52,261 nucleotides of DNA from Rhizobium sp. Q54 (GTDB taxonomy: Bacteria; Pseudomonadota; Alphaproteobacteria; SMXS01): NCBI GenBank assembly GCA_945907245.1, contig CAMDTB010000017.1, forward strand, positions 1 to 52,261, written 5' to 3'. The translations under genes were made by a program, and so were the position numbers. The notes under the pieces are model-generated. The model had not been told where the DNA came from and did no database searches. It saw only the letters and a list, made by a program, of their open reading frames with translations. This document shows positions 28,054-36,868 of the stretch, piece by piece (within the stretch, counting starts at the first letter, position 1; each line of letters opens with the position of its first letter).

Positions 28054-28781
28054 GCCGGTTTCGGCGGCATCGTCCTCATCCGGTAGACGATGGCATGCAG
28101 CGACGCCATCGCCGTGATGGCCAATACCGAGAACAGTCCGGCCGCCAGCTTCGCCGTCAGCGTCGCGCCCAGCACGGCAAGGACGCCCGACACCAGCGTC
28201 TGCAGCATCAGCAGCATGAAGCTCGCTGCGGCGAGCAGCGCGGCGAACCGGAAGTGGTCCTCCATGGTGACGTTGGTCCGGCGCTGCCCCTTGGGAATGT
28301 CCATTGACGCCTCGACCAGCCGGCGCGACAGCAGCGAGAACAGGAACGAGATCGCCAGTGTCGCGACGATCTGGGTGAACGCCCCCAGTGGGAGCAGCGC
28401 GAAAACGCCACCCAGGCCCGCGATGGAGAACAGCAACATTGTCCAGAGGATCCGCACTGGCCATCGCACCGCGTCGCCGGTCAGGGCCGCGCGCGGCCCG
28501 ATCAGCGTCAATCGAACCCAGAAGACGAAGATCGCGGCGCTTAGGATGATCACCGCCACCACGCTCGCGAGGAACGTGCCGCGCATCGCGGCGTCGATCT
28601 CTTCGACGCGGTCGGGCGGGATTTTCGCCAGTTCCAGCATGGCCGGCGTGAGCCCGAAGATCAGCGGCGGTGCGTAGACCGCGGTGATCGCGAACAGCAT
28701 CAGCACATGCCGCCAGTGGAGGCGTAGCGCCTCGGCGAGGATAGCGAAGACCGGAAGGAGTCTGTTCGTCGGCTGCGTCAT
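28050..28781 (-). CDS. Uncharacterised integral membrane protein
   Basis: A 243-residue protein with about six hydrophobic segments (for example VLMLFAITAVYAPPLIFGL and SVVAVIILSAAIFVFWV). It is not recognised as a named family. The ATG at 28781 gives MTQPTNRLLPVF and is preferred over a much longer frame that runs antisense into the next gene. It follows the DUF3237 gene by 11 bp, so the two may be cotranscribed. The general shape resembles DUF975/YciC-like membrane proteins, but no specific motif supports this. Confidence 0.7.
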   Translation of the reverse strand: MTQPTNRLLPVFAILAEALRLHWRHVLMLFAITAVYAPPLIFGLTPAMLELAKIPPDRVEEIDAAMRGTFLASVVAVIILSAAIFVFWVRLTLIGPRAALTGDAVRWPVRILWTMLLFSIAGLGGVFALLPLGAFTQIVATLAISFLFSLLSRRLVEASMDIPKGQRRTNVTMEDHFRFAALLAAASFMLLMLQTLVSGVLAVLGATLTAKLAAGLFSVLAITAMASLHAIVYRMRTMPPKPA

Positions 28782-28792
28782 CGTCCTCGACT

Positions 28793-29290
28793 TCAGGTTA
28801 CGGCGTAGAGTCTGTAGGCCAGTCCGGTCTCCGTATACCGCCCGGCCCCGACCGCGACCAGATTGTTCAGCCAGCCATGTTCGGCCGACGCGGTTTCGAA
28901 CACCGGCGCAACCCGCCAGTAATACTCCTTCGGGTCCACCAGGTGGTTCCGCGTCGGGTCGAACAGCGCCTGCTTCAGGTGCGGCGGAGTCACCAGCCGG
29001 CCGAAGTAATACACGTAGATAAGGTCGCCATTGTCGGCCTGCCACACCGATCGCACGTCGAGCGCCACGGTCGTGGTGTCGTTGTGCGCGGTCATGGGGT
29101 AGTCGCTTCCCGAATGCACCGTACCGTTGAGGCGTGGTCCTTCGAACCTGCCGCCGCCGATGTGGAACACCGAACGGGTGGCGAACGGCCCCTTCGTGGT
29201 CAGGCCGACCGTGTTGGGCGCCAGGTCGATGGTGACGTCGCACAGGGGCGCCAGCCCGGCCGACAGGCCGTCGAACAGCTTGGAATCCAT
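28793..29290 (-). CDS. DUF3237 (UPF0311) family protein
   Basis: A 165-residue protein of the DUF3237 family, with the conserved GGGRFEGPRLNGTVHSGSDY near residue 45, YVYYFGR and a C-terminal EHGWLNN. The family forms a small beta barrel and its function is unknown. The ATG at 29290 follows GAGGGGAAACTA and begins MDSKLFDG, a good family start. An in-frame ATG at 29362 lies inside the inverted-repeat element and is rejected. Confidence 0.85.
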   Translation of the reverse strand: MDSKLFDGLSAGLAPLCDVTIDLAPNTVGLTTKGPFATRSVFHIGGGRFEGPRLNGTVHSGSDYPMTAHNDTTTVALDVRSVWQADNGDLIYVYYFGRLVTPPHLKQALFDPTRNHLVDPKEYYWRVAPVFETASAEHGWLNNLVAVGAGRYTETGLAYRLYAVT

Positions 29291-29312
29291 TAGTTTCCCC
29301 TCATTAAGTCTT

Positions 29313-29418
29313 GTCATCCCGGCGAAAGCCGCGACCCAGTGTCGATGAGGAGAATAGCCCATTCGACACGAGGGCGAAGCCGTCCAGCCATATGGGTCGC
29401 GACTTTTGCCGGGATGAC
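29313..29418. repeat. Intergenic inverted-repeat element (REP/MITE-like)
   Basis: Two 26-bp arms, at 29313-29338 (beginning GTCATCCCGGCGAAAGCC) and 29393-29418 (ending GCCGGGATGAC), are inverted copies with about two mismatches. An inner GTGTCGA/TCGACAC pair (29339-29345, 29363-29369) extends the stem. The sequence resembles a dispersed alphaproteobacterial element that I recall with a GTCATCCCGGCGAAAGCC core. It sits between the DUF3237 and SDR genes and no other copy was seen in the window. It may also act as a transcript stabiliser or terminator. Confidence 0.75.
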
Positions 29419-29444
29419 GATCCAGAAGGGATGATTTTATCGGG

Positions 29445-30206
29445 CTACAGCGTCGTGCCGCCGTCCAGCACCAGTTCGGTGCCGTTGGCGTAGCGGGAGT
29501 CGTCCGAGGCGAGGAACAGTACCCCGGCGGCGATGTCCTCGGCGGCGCCCAGCACGCCGAACGGGCTGACCTGACCCGGCTTGAACTGGGTGTGGGCGCC
29601 CTGGCCCATGGCGCCGTCGAGCACGTTGTTGGTCATCGGCGTCAGGATAGGTCCCGGGAAGATACCGTTGACGCGCACGCCATTGCCCGCCTCCTTGCAG
29701 TACTTGGCCTGCGACCGCATCAGCGAGCGCACCGCCGCCTTCGACCCGCAGTAGCCGACGAGGCCGGGCGACGCGGAATAGGATGCGATGGAGCAGAACT
29801 GGATGAGCTGGCCGCCGCCATGCGCCGCGAGCAGCGGGATGCTGTACTTGCCGGCGAGGAAGCTGCCGTCGACATTGATGCTGAACACCCGTTTCCAGTC
29901 TTCCAGCGGCATGTCGACGGGATTGCCGGTGAGGACCACGCCGGCGCAGTTCACCACGATGTCGAGCCGGCCGAAATGGCTGCGGGCGACTTCCAGGTTG
30001 GCGGCCCAGTCGGCTTCCTTCGTGACGTCATGCTTGAGGAAGATGGCCTTGTCGCCAAATGGCGCCGCGACTTCCTGGCCCGCGGTCTCGTTGATGTCGG
30101 CCAGCGCGACCCGTGCGCCCTCGCGCACCAGCCACGCCGCGGACTCCTTGCCGATGCCCGAAGAGCCGCCGGTGATGTAGATGACCTTCCCGTCGCAACG
30201 TCCCAT
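29445..30206 (-). CDS. Short-chain dehydrogenase/reductase
   Basis: A 253-residue classical SDR with TGGSSGIG at residue 11, VNCAG, a Ser in FCSIASYS and catalytic YCGSK. The length is normal and the C-terminus ends with NGTELVLDGGTTL. The ATG at 30206 follows GGGGAGGACAAG. A perfect CCAAATTTGG palindrome (30217-30226) lies just upstream. It lies 76 bp after the TonB receptor gene on the same strand. The substrate is unknown. Confidence 0.9.
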   Translation of the reverse strand: MGRCDGKVIYITGGSSGIGKESAAWLVREGARVALADINETAGQEVAAPFGDKAIFLKHDVTKEADWAANLEVARSHFGRLDIVVNCAGVVLTGNPVDMPLEDWKRVFSINVDGSFLAGKYSIPLLAAHGGGQLIQFCSIASYSASPGLVGYCGSKAAVRSLMRSQAKYCKEAGNGVRVNGIFPGPILTPMTNNVLDGAMGQGAHTQFKPGQVSPFGVLGAAEDIAAGVLFLASDDSRYANGTELVLDGGTTL

Positions 30207-30282
30207 CTTGTCCTCCCCAAATTTGGAACAGGGTTCAGAAATACCGCGTGTGATCGAAGAGGGGAAGGGGCGTTTTGTCCCC

Positions 30283-32334
30283 CTAGAAGCTGAATCCCAG
30301 GCCGCCGAACAGCGTCCGCGGCAGACCGGGCTTCAATTCCTGGCCGCCGAAGGCGGTGTAGCGGCTATTGGTGGCATAGCGCGCATTGGTGACGTTGTGC
30401 AGGCGCACGAACAACTCGACATTCTTCACCACGAACATGTTGGCGGCGATGTGCATCAGGTCGTGGCCTTCGTAAACCTGGGTATTGTCGTCGTCCATGA
30501 AGTACCTGCCGGCGTGCTCCCACTGCACCTCGAAGCGGCCGCCGTTGAGGAACGACGGGCGCCAGACCACGCGGGCGTTGCCCACGTCCCTGGGCGACCG
30601 GTTGATCTTGTTACCGGACAGGTCGGCGGTCGCCACCGGGAACCACTCGATGAAATGGTTGTCGGTGCGGGCATAGGATACCGAGGCGCTCAGCGTGTCG
30701 GTGATGTCGACGCTGACGCCCAGCTCGACGCCCTTGTGCCTGGTGTCGCCCGCGTTCTGGATGTCGCGGACGCCGGTGGTGTTGTTGGTGAACACCAGGA
30801 TGTCGTCCTTGGTCTGCATGGTGTAGACCGACAGGTCGAAACTGACCCTCTCCCAGCCGCCGCGCAGGCCCAGTTCGAAGCTCTCCGCCTTCACCGGCTT
30901 CAGGTCGGTCGAGCGCGACGAGGTGCCCGGCCGGAACAGTTGGGTCGTGGTCGGCACGCGGAACGCCTGGCGGTACGAGAAGAAGGCATTCAGTTCGTCG
31001 GTGATGTCGTAGGTCAGGCCCGCTTTCGGGGTGAAATTATTGTAGTGGAAGCTCTGGCTGGGCGGCCGGTTGTGGGGAGCGCGGGGGTTAACCACGGTCG
31101 ACAGGTTGTTGGTGTAGTCATAGTGCGTGTAGTCGTAGCGCACGCCGGCGGTGGCGCGCAGCCGACCGGTGATCTGCCATTCGCCATGGATGTAGGGCGA
31201 CAGGGTCAGCGCCTTGGCCTCGAAATCGTAGATGGTCCCCAGCTCGGTGTAGGAGACAAAGAACCGGCCGTTGCGTACCGGACGGATCTGGGTATCGACC
31301 CGGCTGCCGGTGGTGTAGTCCACGTCGCTTCCGGCGATCAGCCGCAGGCTGTCGGAGAAATCGTGGCGGAACTTGAGCTGGGTGCCGACCGACGTTGCGT
31401 TCTGATCAAAGTAGGCCGGGTCGAACGCCAGCTGGAAGAACGGCATCAGCTTGGTCCGGCCCCAGCGCACATAGGGATTGAGGCTGAGCAGACTGTCGCC
31501 GAGGTCGTAGTCGATCTGGCTGTAGAACCGCACCCCTTCGACCAGCCGGAAGTCGATGGGCGACAGATTGATCCTGGGGGTGTTCTTGTACTCCGTCCGG
31601 TTCAGGTTCGAGCCTGGTGAATCCTGGCTGACCCGGGTCAGGATCAGGGTGTTGCGCACCGTCAGCTTGCCGCCATTGTCGACGTTCCAGGTGAGCGTGC
31701 CCATCTGGTGGTCGGCTTCGGTGTCGTCGCGCCAGCCGCTGTCCTGCGCGAGGTTGATGTCGGCGCGCAGGCCGTGGGCGCCGCTGGTACCGCCCACCGA
31801 GATCAGCGCCTGCTTGTAGCCGCGCGTGCTGCCTTCGAGCTGGATGCTGCCGGAAAAGTCCTCCGGCGGCGGCAGCGTGAACAGGCTGATGACGCCGGCG
31901 ACGGCGTCCGAGCCGTAGAGCGCGGTGCCGGGTCCCTTGGTGATCTCCATGCGCGAGATCTGCGACACGTTCATGTCGAACATGGCGTTGGTTTCGAAGA
32001 AGCCCGGCGCCTGCTTGGGAATGCCGTTTTCCAGGTAGAGATAGAGCGGATTGAAGTTGATCGGCTGGCGGATCGCCGTGACGTGGTGGTTACCGCTCAG
32101 CCAGGCCTGATAGACACCGGGGATGCGTCCCATGATCTCCGACGGATGCACCACATGGGCCTCGGCCAGCGCCTTCTCGTCGATCACGCCGGTGTTCTCC
32201 GGCACTTTCGAGCGTTCCGTCGCCTCGCGGGTGGCGGTGACGACGACCTGCTCGGCGGCCTGCCGGGAGCTGTCGCGTCCTGCGGCATGGCCCGGGGCCT
32301 CGGCGGCGGACGCGCCGTGCGGCAGCGTCGCCAC
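30283..32334 (-). CDS. TonB-dependent outer membrane receptor
   Basis: A receptor of about 683 residues from the GTG at 32334. The plug domain shows VVVTATRE, ISRMEITKGPGTALYGSDAVAGVI, and the barrel ends in LFGGLGFSF with the terminal Phe expected for BAM assembly. It imports a ligand such as a siderophore, cobalamin or other large molecule; which one is unknown. Just upstream in the same frame is a good signal-peptide sequence (IKQVLKSIATVTFVATL...ASA), but its ATG is one base out of frame (ATGAA-ATC). A one-base loss in an A run would explain this. It probably follows its own promoter at 32400-32428. Confidence 0.88.
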   Translation of the reverse strand: MATLPHGASAAEAPGHAAGRDSSRQAAEQVVVTATREATERSKVPENTGVIDEKALAEAHVVHPSEIMGRIPGVYQAWLSGNHHVTAIRQPINFNPLYLYLENGIPKQAPGFFETNAMFDMNVSQISRMEITKGPGTALYGSDAVAGVISLFTLPPPEDFSGSIQLEGSTRGYKQALISVGGTSGAHGLRADINLAQDSGWRDDTEADHQMGTLTWNVDNGGKLTVRNTLILTRVSQDSPGSNLNRTEYKNTPRINLSPIDFRLVEGVRFYSQIDYDLGDSLLSLNPYVRWGRTKLMPFFQLAFDPAYFDQNATSVGTQLKFRHDFSDSLRLIAGSDVDYTTGSRVDTQIRPVRNGRFFVSYTELGTIYDFEAKALTLSPYIHGEWQITGRLRATAGVRYDYTHYDYTNNLSTVVNPRAPHNRPPSQSFHYNNFTPKAGLTYDITDELNAFFSYRQAFRVPTTTQLFRPGTSSRSTDLKPVKAESFELGLRGGWERVSFDLSVYTMQTKDDILVFTNNTTGVRDIQNAGDTRHKGVELGVSVDITDTLSASVSYARTDNHFIEWFPVATADLSGNKINRSPRDVGNARVVWRPSFLNGGRFEVQWEHAGRYFMDDDNTQVYEGHDLMHIAANMFVVKNVELFVRLHNVTNARYATNSRYTAFGGQELKPGLPRTLFGGLGFSF

Positions 32335-32399
32335 GAAGGTGACTGTGGCGATCGATTTCAGGACCTGCTTGATTTCATTCTCCCGTCCGGCTGGCGCCG

Positions 32400-32428
32400 A
32401 GTTAAGGGGAGGTACGGAAGCGTGTCAA
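32400..32428 (-). promoter_or_regulatory. Candidate sigma70-type promoter for the TonB receptor
   Basis: On the minus strand TTGACA (32423-32428) is followed 17 bp later by TTAACT (32400-32405). The -35 box is a perfect consensus match; the -10 box matches three of six positions. It lies in the short gap between the phosphatase-superfamily gene and the receptor, about 25 bp upstream of the out-of-frame ATG. Confidence 0.4.
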
Positions 32429-32429
32429 C

Positions 32430-34019
32430 CTACGCGATCGGCCTGCCGTCGATGTGGTCCGGAATGCCGACACCGAGGCGGTCGAGGATTGTAGCGGTGA
32501 CGTCCGGCGTGCTGATGCCGTCCACGCGCAGGCCGGGCTTGAAACCCGGGCCGCGCGCGATCACGAAGCCTTCGGTGGCGTGGCCGCCGCTGCGGAAATA
32601 CGGAATCGGGCCGATCTGGCCGAGGCGCGGATGCTCGACGGAATCGGCGGTCAGGTCGTCGCGCCACAGCACCATCAGGTCGGCGGGCGACCTGTCCACG
32701 GTGTCTTCCCAAGGCGTATTCCGCACCCTCACCACCTGCTGGGCGACGGGCTGGCCGGTTCGCGGATCGACGATCTCGGAAACGAGTTGCTCGATCTCGC
32801 GGCAGATGGCGTCGAAGTCGGCGGGATCGACGCCGTCGGGCCCGTCGCGTCCGGCGACGTTGACGCGGATCAGGCCCTCGGAATAGCCGGGCATGGTGAA
32901 GGCGCGCATCATCGGCCAGGCATGCCGGAACCAGTTGCCTGGATCCCAGTCCAGCGGATCATGGCGCGCCTCCTGCTCGGCCGGAGATTCCAGGATCGTG
33001 TCGCCATGCGCCGACCTCAGATCCCAGACCTCCTGGCTCCAGTGCCGCCGGAAGTCTACCCGGTGCGACGGGACGTCGCCGCCCGCGGCCTGGCCGATGA
33101 ACGCCGCCTCTCCGGTGCTCCAGCGGTAGAGCAACTCGGGCAGAAAGAACATGGAATAGAGGTCGATGGAGTTCGCCTGCATGCCATGGGGCGAGAACAG
33201 GAACAGCTGCGTATCGTCGGGCATCTCGTCGATCAGCACCGCCAGGTCGGCATCGATGGCCTGCAGGATGTCGAGCAGGAAGTCGCTGCCGGCCTGCGGC
33301 CGCATCGTCTCATGAAGCGGGTGGGGCTGGCTGAGGTGCCAGAACATGTGGCCGGCGGTATGGATTTCCGCGTAGATCGCCATCAGGAAATCCCAGCGCT
33401 CCTGCCGCATCAGGTCGCGGATCATCGCCGTGCGCTGATGGACCGCCGCGATCAACTTGTCGCGGATCGACCGCAGGATATCCATGTCGTAGAGGCAGGG
33501 GATGCGGTAGGACAGGGTCTCGGAGCCGTCATCGGCATTGGTGATCGTGTCGTAGAGCGGATGCCGCCCGTGGCGTTCGATCATCCGTGTCATCAGGTCC
33601 GGTGGCGACGACTCGCGCAGGATCTGGTTGACTTCGGTGCCCCATCCCAGCACCTGGACCCCGTTGACGCCCTCGACCAGACCGGTCAGCGGCACGTCGA
33701 ACACCGCGACGCGCTTCCGGTCGCCCAGCGCGTAGAACGGCTGATAATGCTTGAATTCGTAGGCCGCCCGTTCCGTGAACTCGTAGCTACCCTCCTCGTA
33801 ATCCTGGTGACCCCATTCATGGCTCGTCTCGGCCGAGCAGCCATGTAACAGGGTGAGCCAGCTGTTTTCGGTGCGGTACAGGCTGAAGTTCCGTTGCCGG
33901 GCGTAGAGGCTCTGCCGCATCAGCGTCGCCAGAGTCGGCAGCTTGCCCTCGGCCGTCCATGCTTCAAGCAGGCCGGGCGCCAGGGCGTCGAGGCCAATCG
34001 CGATTACGGGGGCTGGCAT
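32430..34019 (-). CDS. Alkaline phosphatase superfamily protein (phosphodiesterase/pyrophosphatase-like)
   Basis: A 529-residue protein of the type I phosphodiesterase/nucleotide pyrophosphatase group. The N-terminal metal Asp is in IGLDALAPGLLEAW, a candidate nucleophile Thr in YRTENSWLTLLHG, and later metal ligands in EIHTAGHMFWH, FSPHGMQ and YFRSGGHATEGF. The usual SDHG metal motif reads SPHG, so one ligand is altered; a subfamily with this variation may exist. No signal peptide is seen, so it is probably cytoplasmic. It follows the glycosyltransferase gene by 15 bp, in an operon led by the broken ATP-grasp gene. Its substrate is unknown. Confidence 0.75.
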   Translation of the reverse strand: MPAPVIAIGLDALAPGLLEAWTAEGKLPTLATLMRQSLYARQRNFSLYRTENSWLTLLHGCSAETSHEWGHQDYEEGSYEFTERAAYEFKHYQPFYALGDRKRVAVFDVPLTGLVEGVNGVQVLGWGTEVNQILRESSPPDLMTRMIERHGRHPLYDTITNADDGSETLSYRIPCLYDMDILRSIRDKLIAAVHQRTAMIRDLMRQERWDFLMAIYAEIHTAGHMFWHLSQPHPLHETMRPQAGSDFLLDILQAIDADLAVLIDEMPDDTQLFLFSPHGMQANSIDLYSMFFLPELLYRWSTGEAAFIGQAAGGDVPSHRVDFRRHWSQEVWDLRSAHGDTILESPAEQEARHDPLDWDPGNWFRHAWPMMRAFTMPGYSEGLIRVNVAGRDGPDGVDPADFDAICREIEQLVSEIVDPRTGQPVAQQVVRVRNTPWEDTVDRSPADLMVLWRDDLTADSVEHPRLGQIGPIPYFRSGGHATEGFVIARGPGFKPGLRVDGISTPDVTATILDRLGVGIPDHIDGRPIA

Positions 34020-34034
34020 GCACGGTCTCCGGCG

Positions 34035-34961
34035 TCAGTAGGGAAACGGGTAGGGCGTTATCGTGTCGAGATTACCACGGGCGGCTTTTTCGGCGGCGTC
34101 TTCGAGCCAGGGCCCCAGGCGAAAGTTGACCTTGATCTCGAAATCATCGGCGACCTGACGGTGGTACTGCAGCGCTTCGGCGAGCACCGCCTCCGTCGCC
34201 GCCCGTTCGCCGCGCGCGGCGTGGATGGCCGCCAGGACCATCGACGCATTGAGGGATTCGGCAGGAAACAGCGGCGGACGGCTCTCGTGCATCGTCCGCG
34301 TCAGCGCCTCGGCTTCCGCCTCGTGCCCAAGCCGGTAGGCCATGTAGCCGCTGAACCAGTGGTAGCGCAGCCAGTCCGGTTCGCGGCGGAGCGCGCAGTC
34401 CAGGCGCCAGGCGTACCAGTCGTCCTTGCGCGCGATGTCGGGCAGGTTCGGATAATGCCGGATGCGCATGAGCGGGGACCAGCAGGCCGACTCTCCGGTT
34501 TCCCGCAGGCTCGGCTGCGCGGTGTCGTGGACGAGTCCGCGATGGCGGTGGTGACGGCGGAAAAGGATGAGCTTGTAGTCTTCCACGATCCGGTCCGGAC
34601 CGTACGACGTGTCCCAGCCGAACATGACGCCCGCCGGCAAATCCCTTTCGTCGAACGATATCACGGCTTCCAGTTCCGCGCGGTCAAGGCGCTCATCTGC
34701 ATCGAGCGTCAGCAACCACGGCGTCGAAAGCTGGTCGAATCCCATATTGCGTCGGCTCGACAGCGCGCAGCACTCGTCGGGATCGAGCGGCATGAACAGC
34801 GGTTCGATGCCAAGGCGTTCGCGCAACAACTCCCGTGTGCCGTCTGTGGAGCCGGTGTCGATGATCACCACCTGCGCGAACAGGTCGACGATGCCCGCCA
34901 GACAATCGACAATGTTGGCCGCCTCGTTCTTGACGGTCATGCACAGTCCGATATCAAGCAT
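34035..34961 (-). CDS. Family 2 glycosyltransferase (SunS/TPR-like)
   Basis: A 308-residue GT-A enzyme. MLDIGLCMTVKNEAANI starts the domain, VVIIDTGSTDGT is the nucleotide-sugar motif, and LLTLDADERLD carries the metal-binding D-x-D. After about residue 165 the sequence becomes helical, with Trp/Tyr-rich repeats like TPR units. No membrane segment is present. It lies 15 bp before the phosphatase-superfamily gene and 63 bp after the broken ATP-grasp gene. It may glycosylate a protein, peptide or small molecule. Confidence 0.85.
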   Translation of the reverse strand: MLDIGLCMTVKNEAANIVDCLAGIVDLFAQVVIIDTGSTDGTRELLRERLGIEPLFMPLDPDECCALSSRRNMGFDQLSTPWLLTLDADERLDRAELEAVISFDERDLPAGVMFGWDTSYGPDRIVEDYKLILFRRHHRHRGLVHDTAQPSLRETGESACWSPLMRIRHYPNLPDIARKDDWYAWRLDCALRREPDWLRYHWFSGYMAYRLGHEAEAEALTRTMHESRPPLFPAESLNASMVLAAIHAARGERAATEAVLAEALQYHRQVADDFEIKVNFRLGPWLEDAAEKAARGNLDTITPYPFPY

Positions 34962-35024
34962 GCGTGACCTTTGCTGTGCGGTAGGGGCGTCGTGGATCGA
35001 AAAGGTGGGTGGGGGCCGCTTTCA

Positions 35025-36828
35025 TCAGGTCAAGAACTGTTCCGCATGGGGCTTTGCCATGGGAACAAGCCATTCAAACTCGCGCTTGTGACTGTCCGTG
35101 GCGTGGTCACGGCCGAAGACGCGAATGGAATCGAAGCGGTCCGCGGGCAGGCCCTTGTCGAACACATCCTGTGTCGAGACGATGCAAAGCGCCGAACGGG
35201 CGGTCGTCTCGGCGAGCAGGATCGTCGCCGCATGGTAGGCGCCTTCGGGACGCGCGGCGAGGCGCTGGCCGTCGATCCACACGCCCGAGCTCGTGGAAAG
35301 CCCGTTGCAGTTCAGCTCGCTGGCGCATTGGGCCGCGGCGGCCTGATCGATCGCCGCGCCTGACAGGGTGACGATCAGATGGGCGGGAATGCGGCTGCCG
35401 CCGGCCATCAGCCCGGAAAGCACCTCGCGGTAGATTTCGGGGGTGGTGCGCACGCCGATCTGGGGCTGGGCGTTCACCTCGCAGATCAGTGCGCCTGATT
35501 CCAGTCATGAGGCGGCGATATCCGGGATGAGCAAGTCGATACCGGCGAAATCCAGGCGAAGCAGCGCGGCGGTCCTGACGGCGAGCGAGAGATTGTCCGG
35601 ATGCGCGTCGCCGAGGGCGATCCTGATCTGCAGTCCGCCTGTCGAGACGTTGTTCTTGCGCCGCAACACGACGTACTCGCCGGCGGGTGGGACGGTTCTG
35701 GCCGTCATGCCGGCCTCTTCCAGCATTCCGAGGGCCTCGGCGTCGAGGCTCAGCGGCACCTTGCCGCTGTCGCGGAGGATCTTGCGGAACCGCGGCGTGT
35801 CCTGCTCCCGGCGCACCAGGTCCTCGACGGTCGAAACGCCGTCCCCCTCGACACCGCCGGCGACCCGGTTCTCGATCTTGATGACCTCGCCGTGCGCCAC
35901 GGTCAGGCGGTAATCCCTGCCATGGAAGTGCTTTTCGACGAGCAGGATGCTGGAAACCTGCGCGGCGTCGTCGAAGGCCACGCGCACCGCGTCCGCGTTG
36001 CCAAGGTTGGCCGACACGCCGCGCCCCTGTTCCTGGTCGTTCGGCTTGACAACCACCGGATACCCCAGCCGCTCGGCCGCCCGGACGGCCCCGTCGCCGT
36101 CGCCGACCAGCATGTGTACCGGTGCGGGCAAGCCGGAACGCCGCAAAACTTCCGCCGTCATCATCTTGTCGTGCGCGATCCTGACCCCCAGTTGCGGTGT
36201 CTGATCGGTGATCGTGCTCAGTAGCCAGCGCGTCCGGGTGCCGGTGCCGAAACTGAAGATGTTTGACACCAGCCTGTTGAACGGAATGTCCAGCTCCAGG
36301 GCCGCCTGCAGGAAATGGAACATGTTGGTGCCGCCCACCGAATAGGGCTTGAAGGCGGTTTCAAGGCCCTGCAGGTCAAGCGTGTCTCGGACAAGGCTGG
36401 AATCGGCCGGTGCCGAGAGGACGGCGTTGATCGCCGCGATTACCCGCGTCAGACAGGCCTGGGTCGCCTCGCGGGAGTGGCACGGCGCCGCGATGACGAT
36501 GTCGCTCCAGCCGTCTTCGACCGGGCTGGGCATGCCCAGCCTGTAAAGGTCGGACACCGGGATATTGTGCTTCACCTGCAGCGCGGTGATCCACCGGAGC
36601 GCGCGCGGCCACTCCGGTGACCGCGGAAGACGCGGCCGGCGGGTTGTAGGGTATGTCTTCGAGGGACGCGGTCATCACCGAGTCCAGCGTCCCAAAGGCG
36701 TAATCCGGCGCGATCCTAATGCGAAGCTTGCCTGTCACGGTTGCCTGCCGGATACCGTACAGATAGCCGGGCCTGACCTTCCAGGGCGATGGAAGCCTTA
36801 TTCCGGCTTGAACGGAGTCATACTGCAT
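35025..36828 (-). pseudogene. Broken cyanophycin-synthetase-like ATP-grasp ligase (frameshift and in-frame TGA)
   Basis: A paralogue of the gene at 10820-12967. The N-terminal part (from ATG 36828, with GYLYGIRQATVTGKL) and the main part (VKHNIPVSDLYRLG onwards) are in frames one base apart, with the switch near 36610-36640. Further on, an in-frame TGA (35505-35507) replaces the Trp that the paralogue has in PDISRSW. After it, ALICEVNAQPQIG and about 140 residues continue in the same frame to 35025. The ATP-grasp motifs (VVKPNDQEQGRG, EKHFHGRDYRL) are otherwise intact. The Mur-like domain is short and degenerate. Two lesions suggest a pseudogene, or sequencing errors in a real gene. The GT and phosphatase genes follow. 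Confidence 0.85.
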
Positions 36829-36868
36829 CGTCGATGGGTTCGGGCAACGGACCTAATGGCTTGTACTA

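Noticed and set aside
35505-35507. TGA as a selenocysteine or pyrrolysine codon
   Set aside because: The aligned residue in the paralogue is Trp, the neighbourhood shows no SECIS-like hairpin that I can support, and a separate frameshift in the same gene points to decay or error.
36376-36828. Separate 150-residue gene
   Set aside because: Its first 70 residues align with the N-terminus of the CphA-like paralogue; the remainder is out of frame, so it is part of the broken gene.
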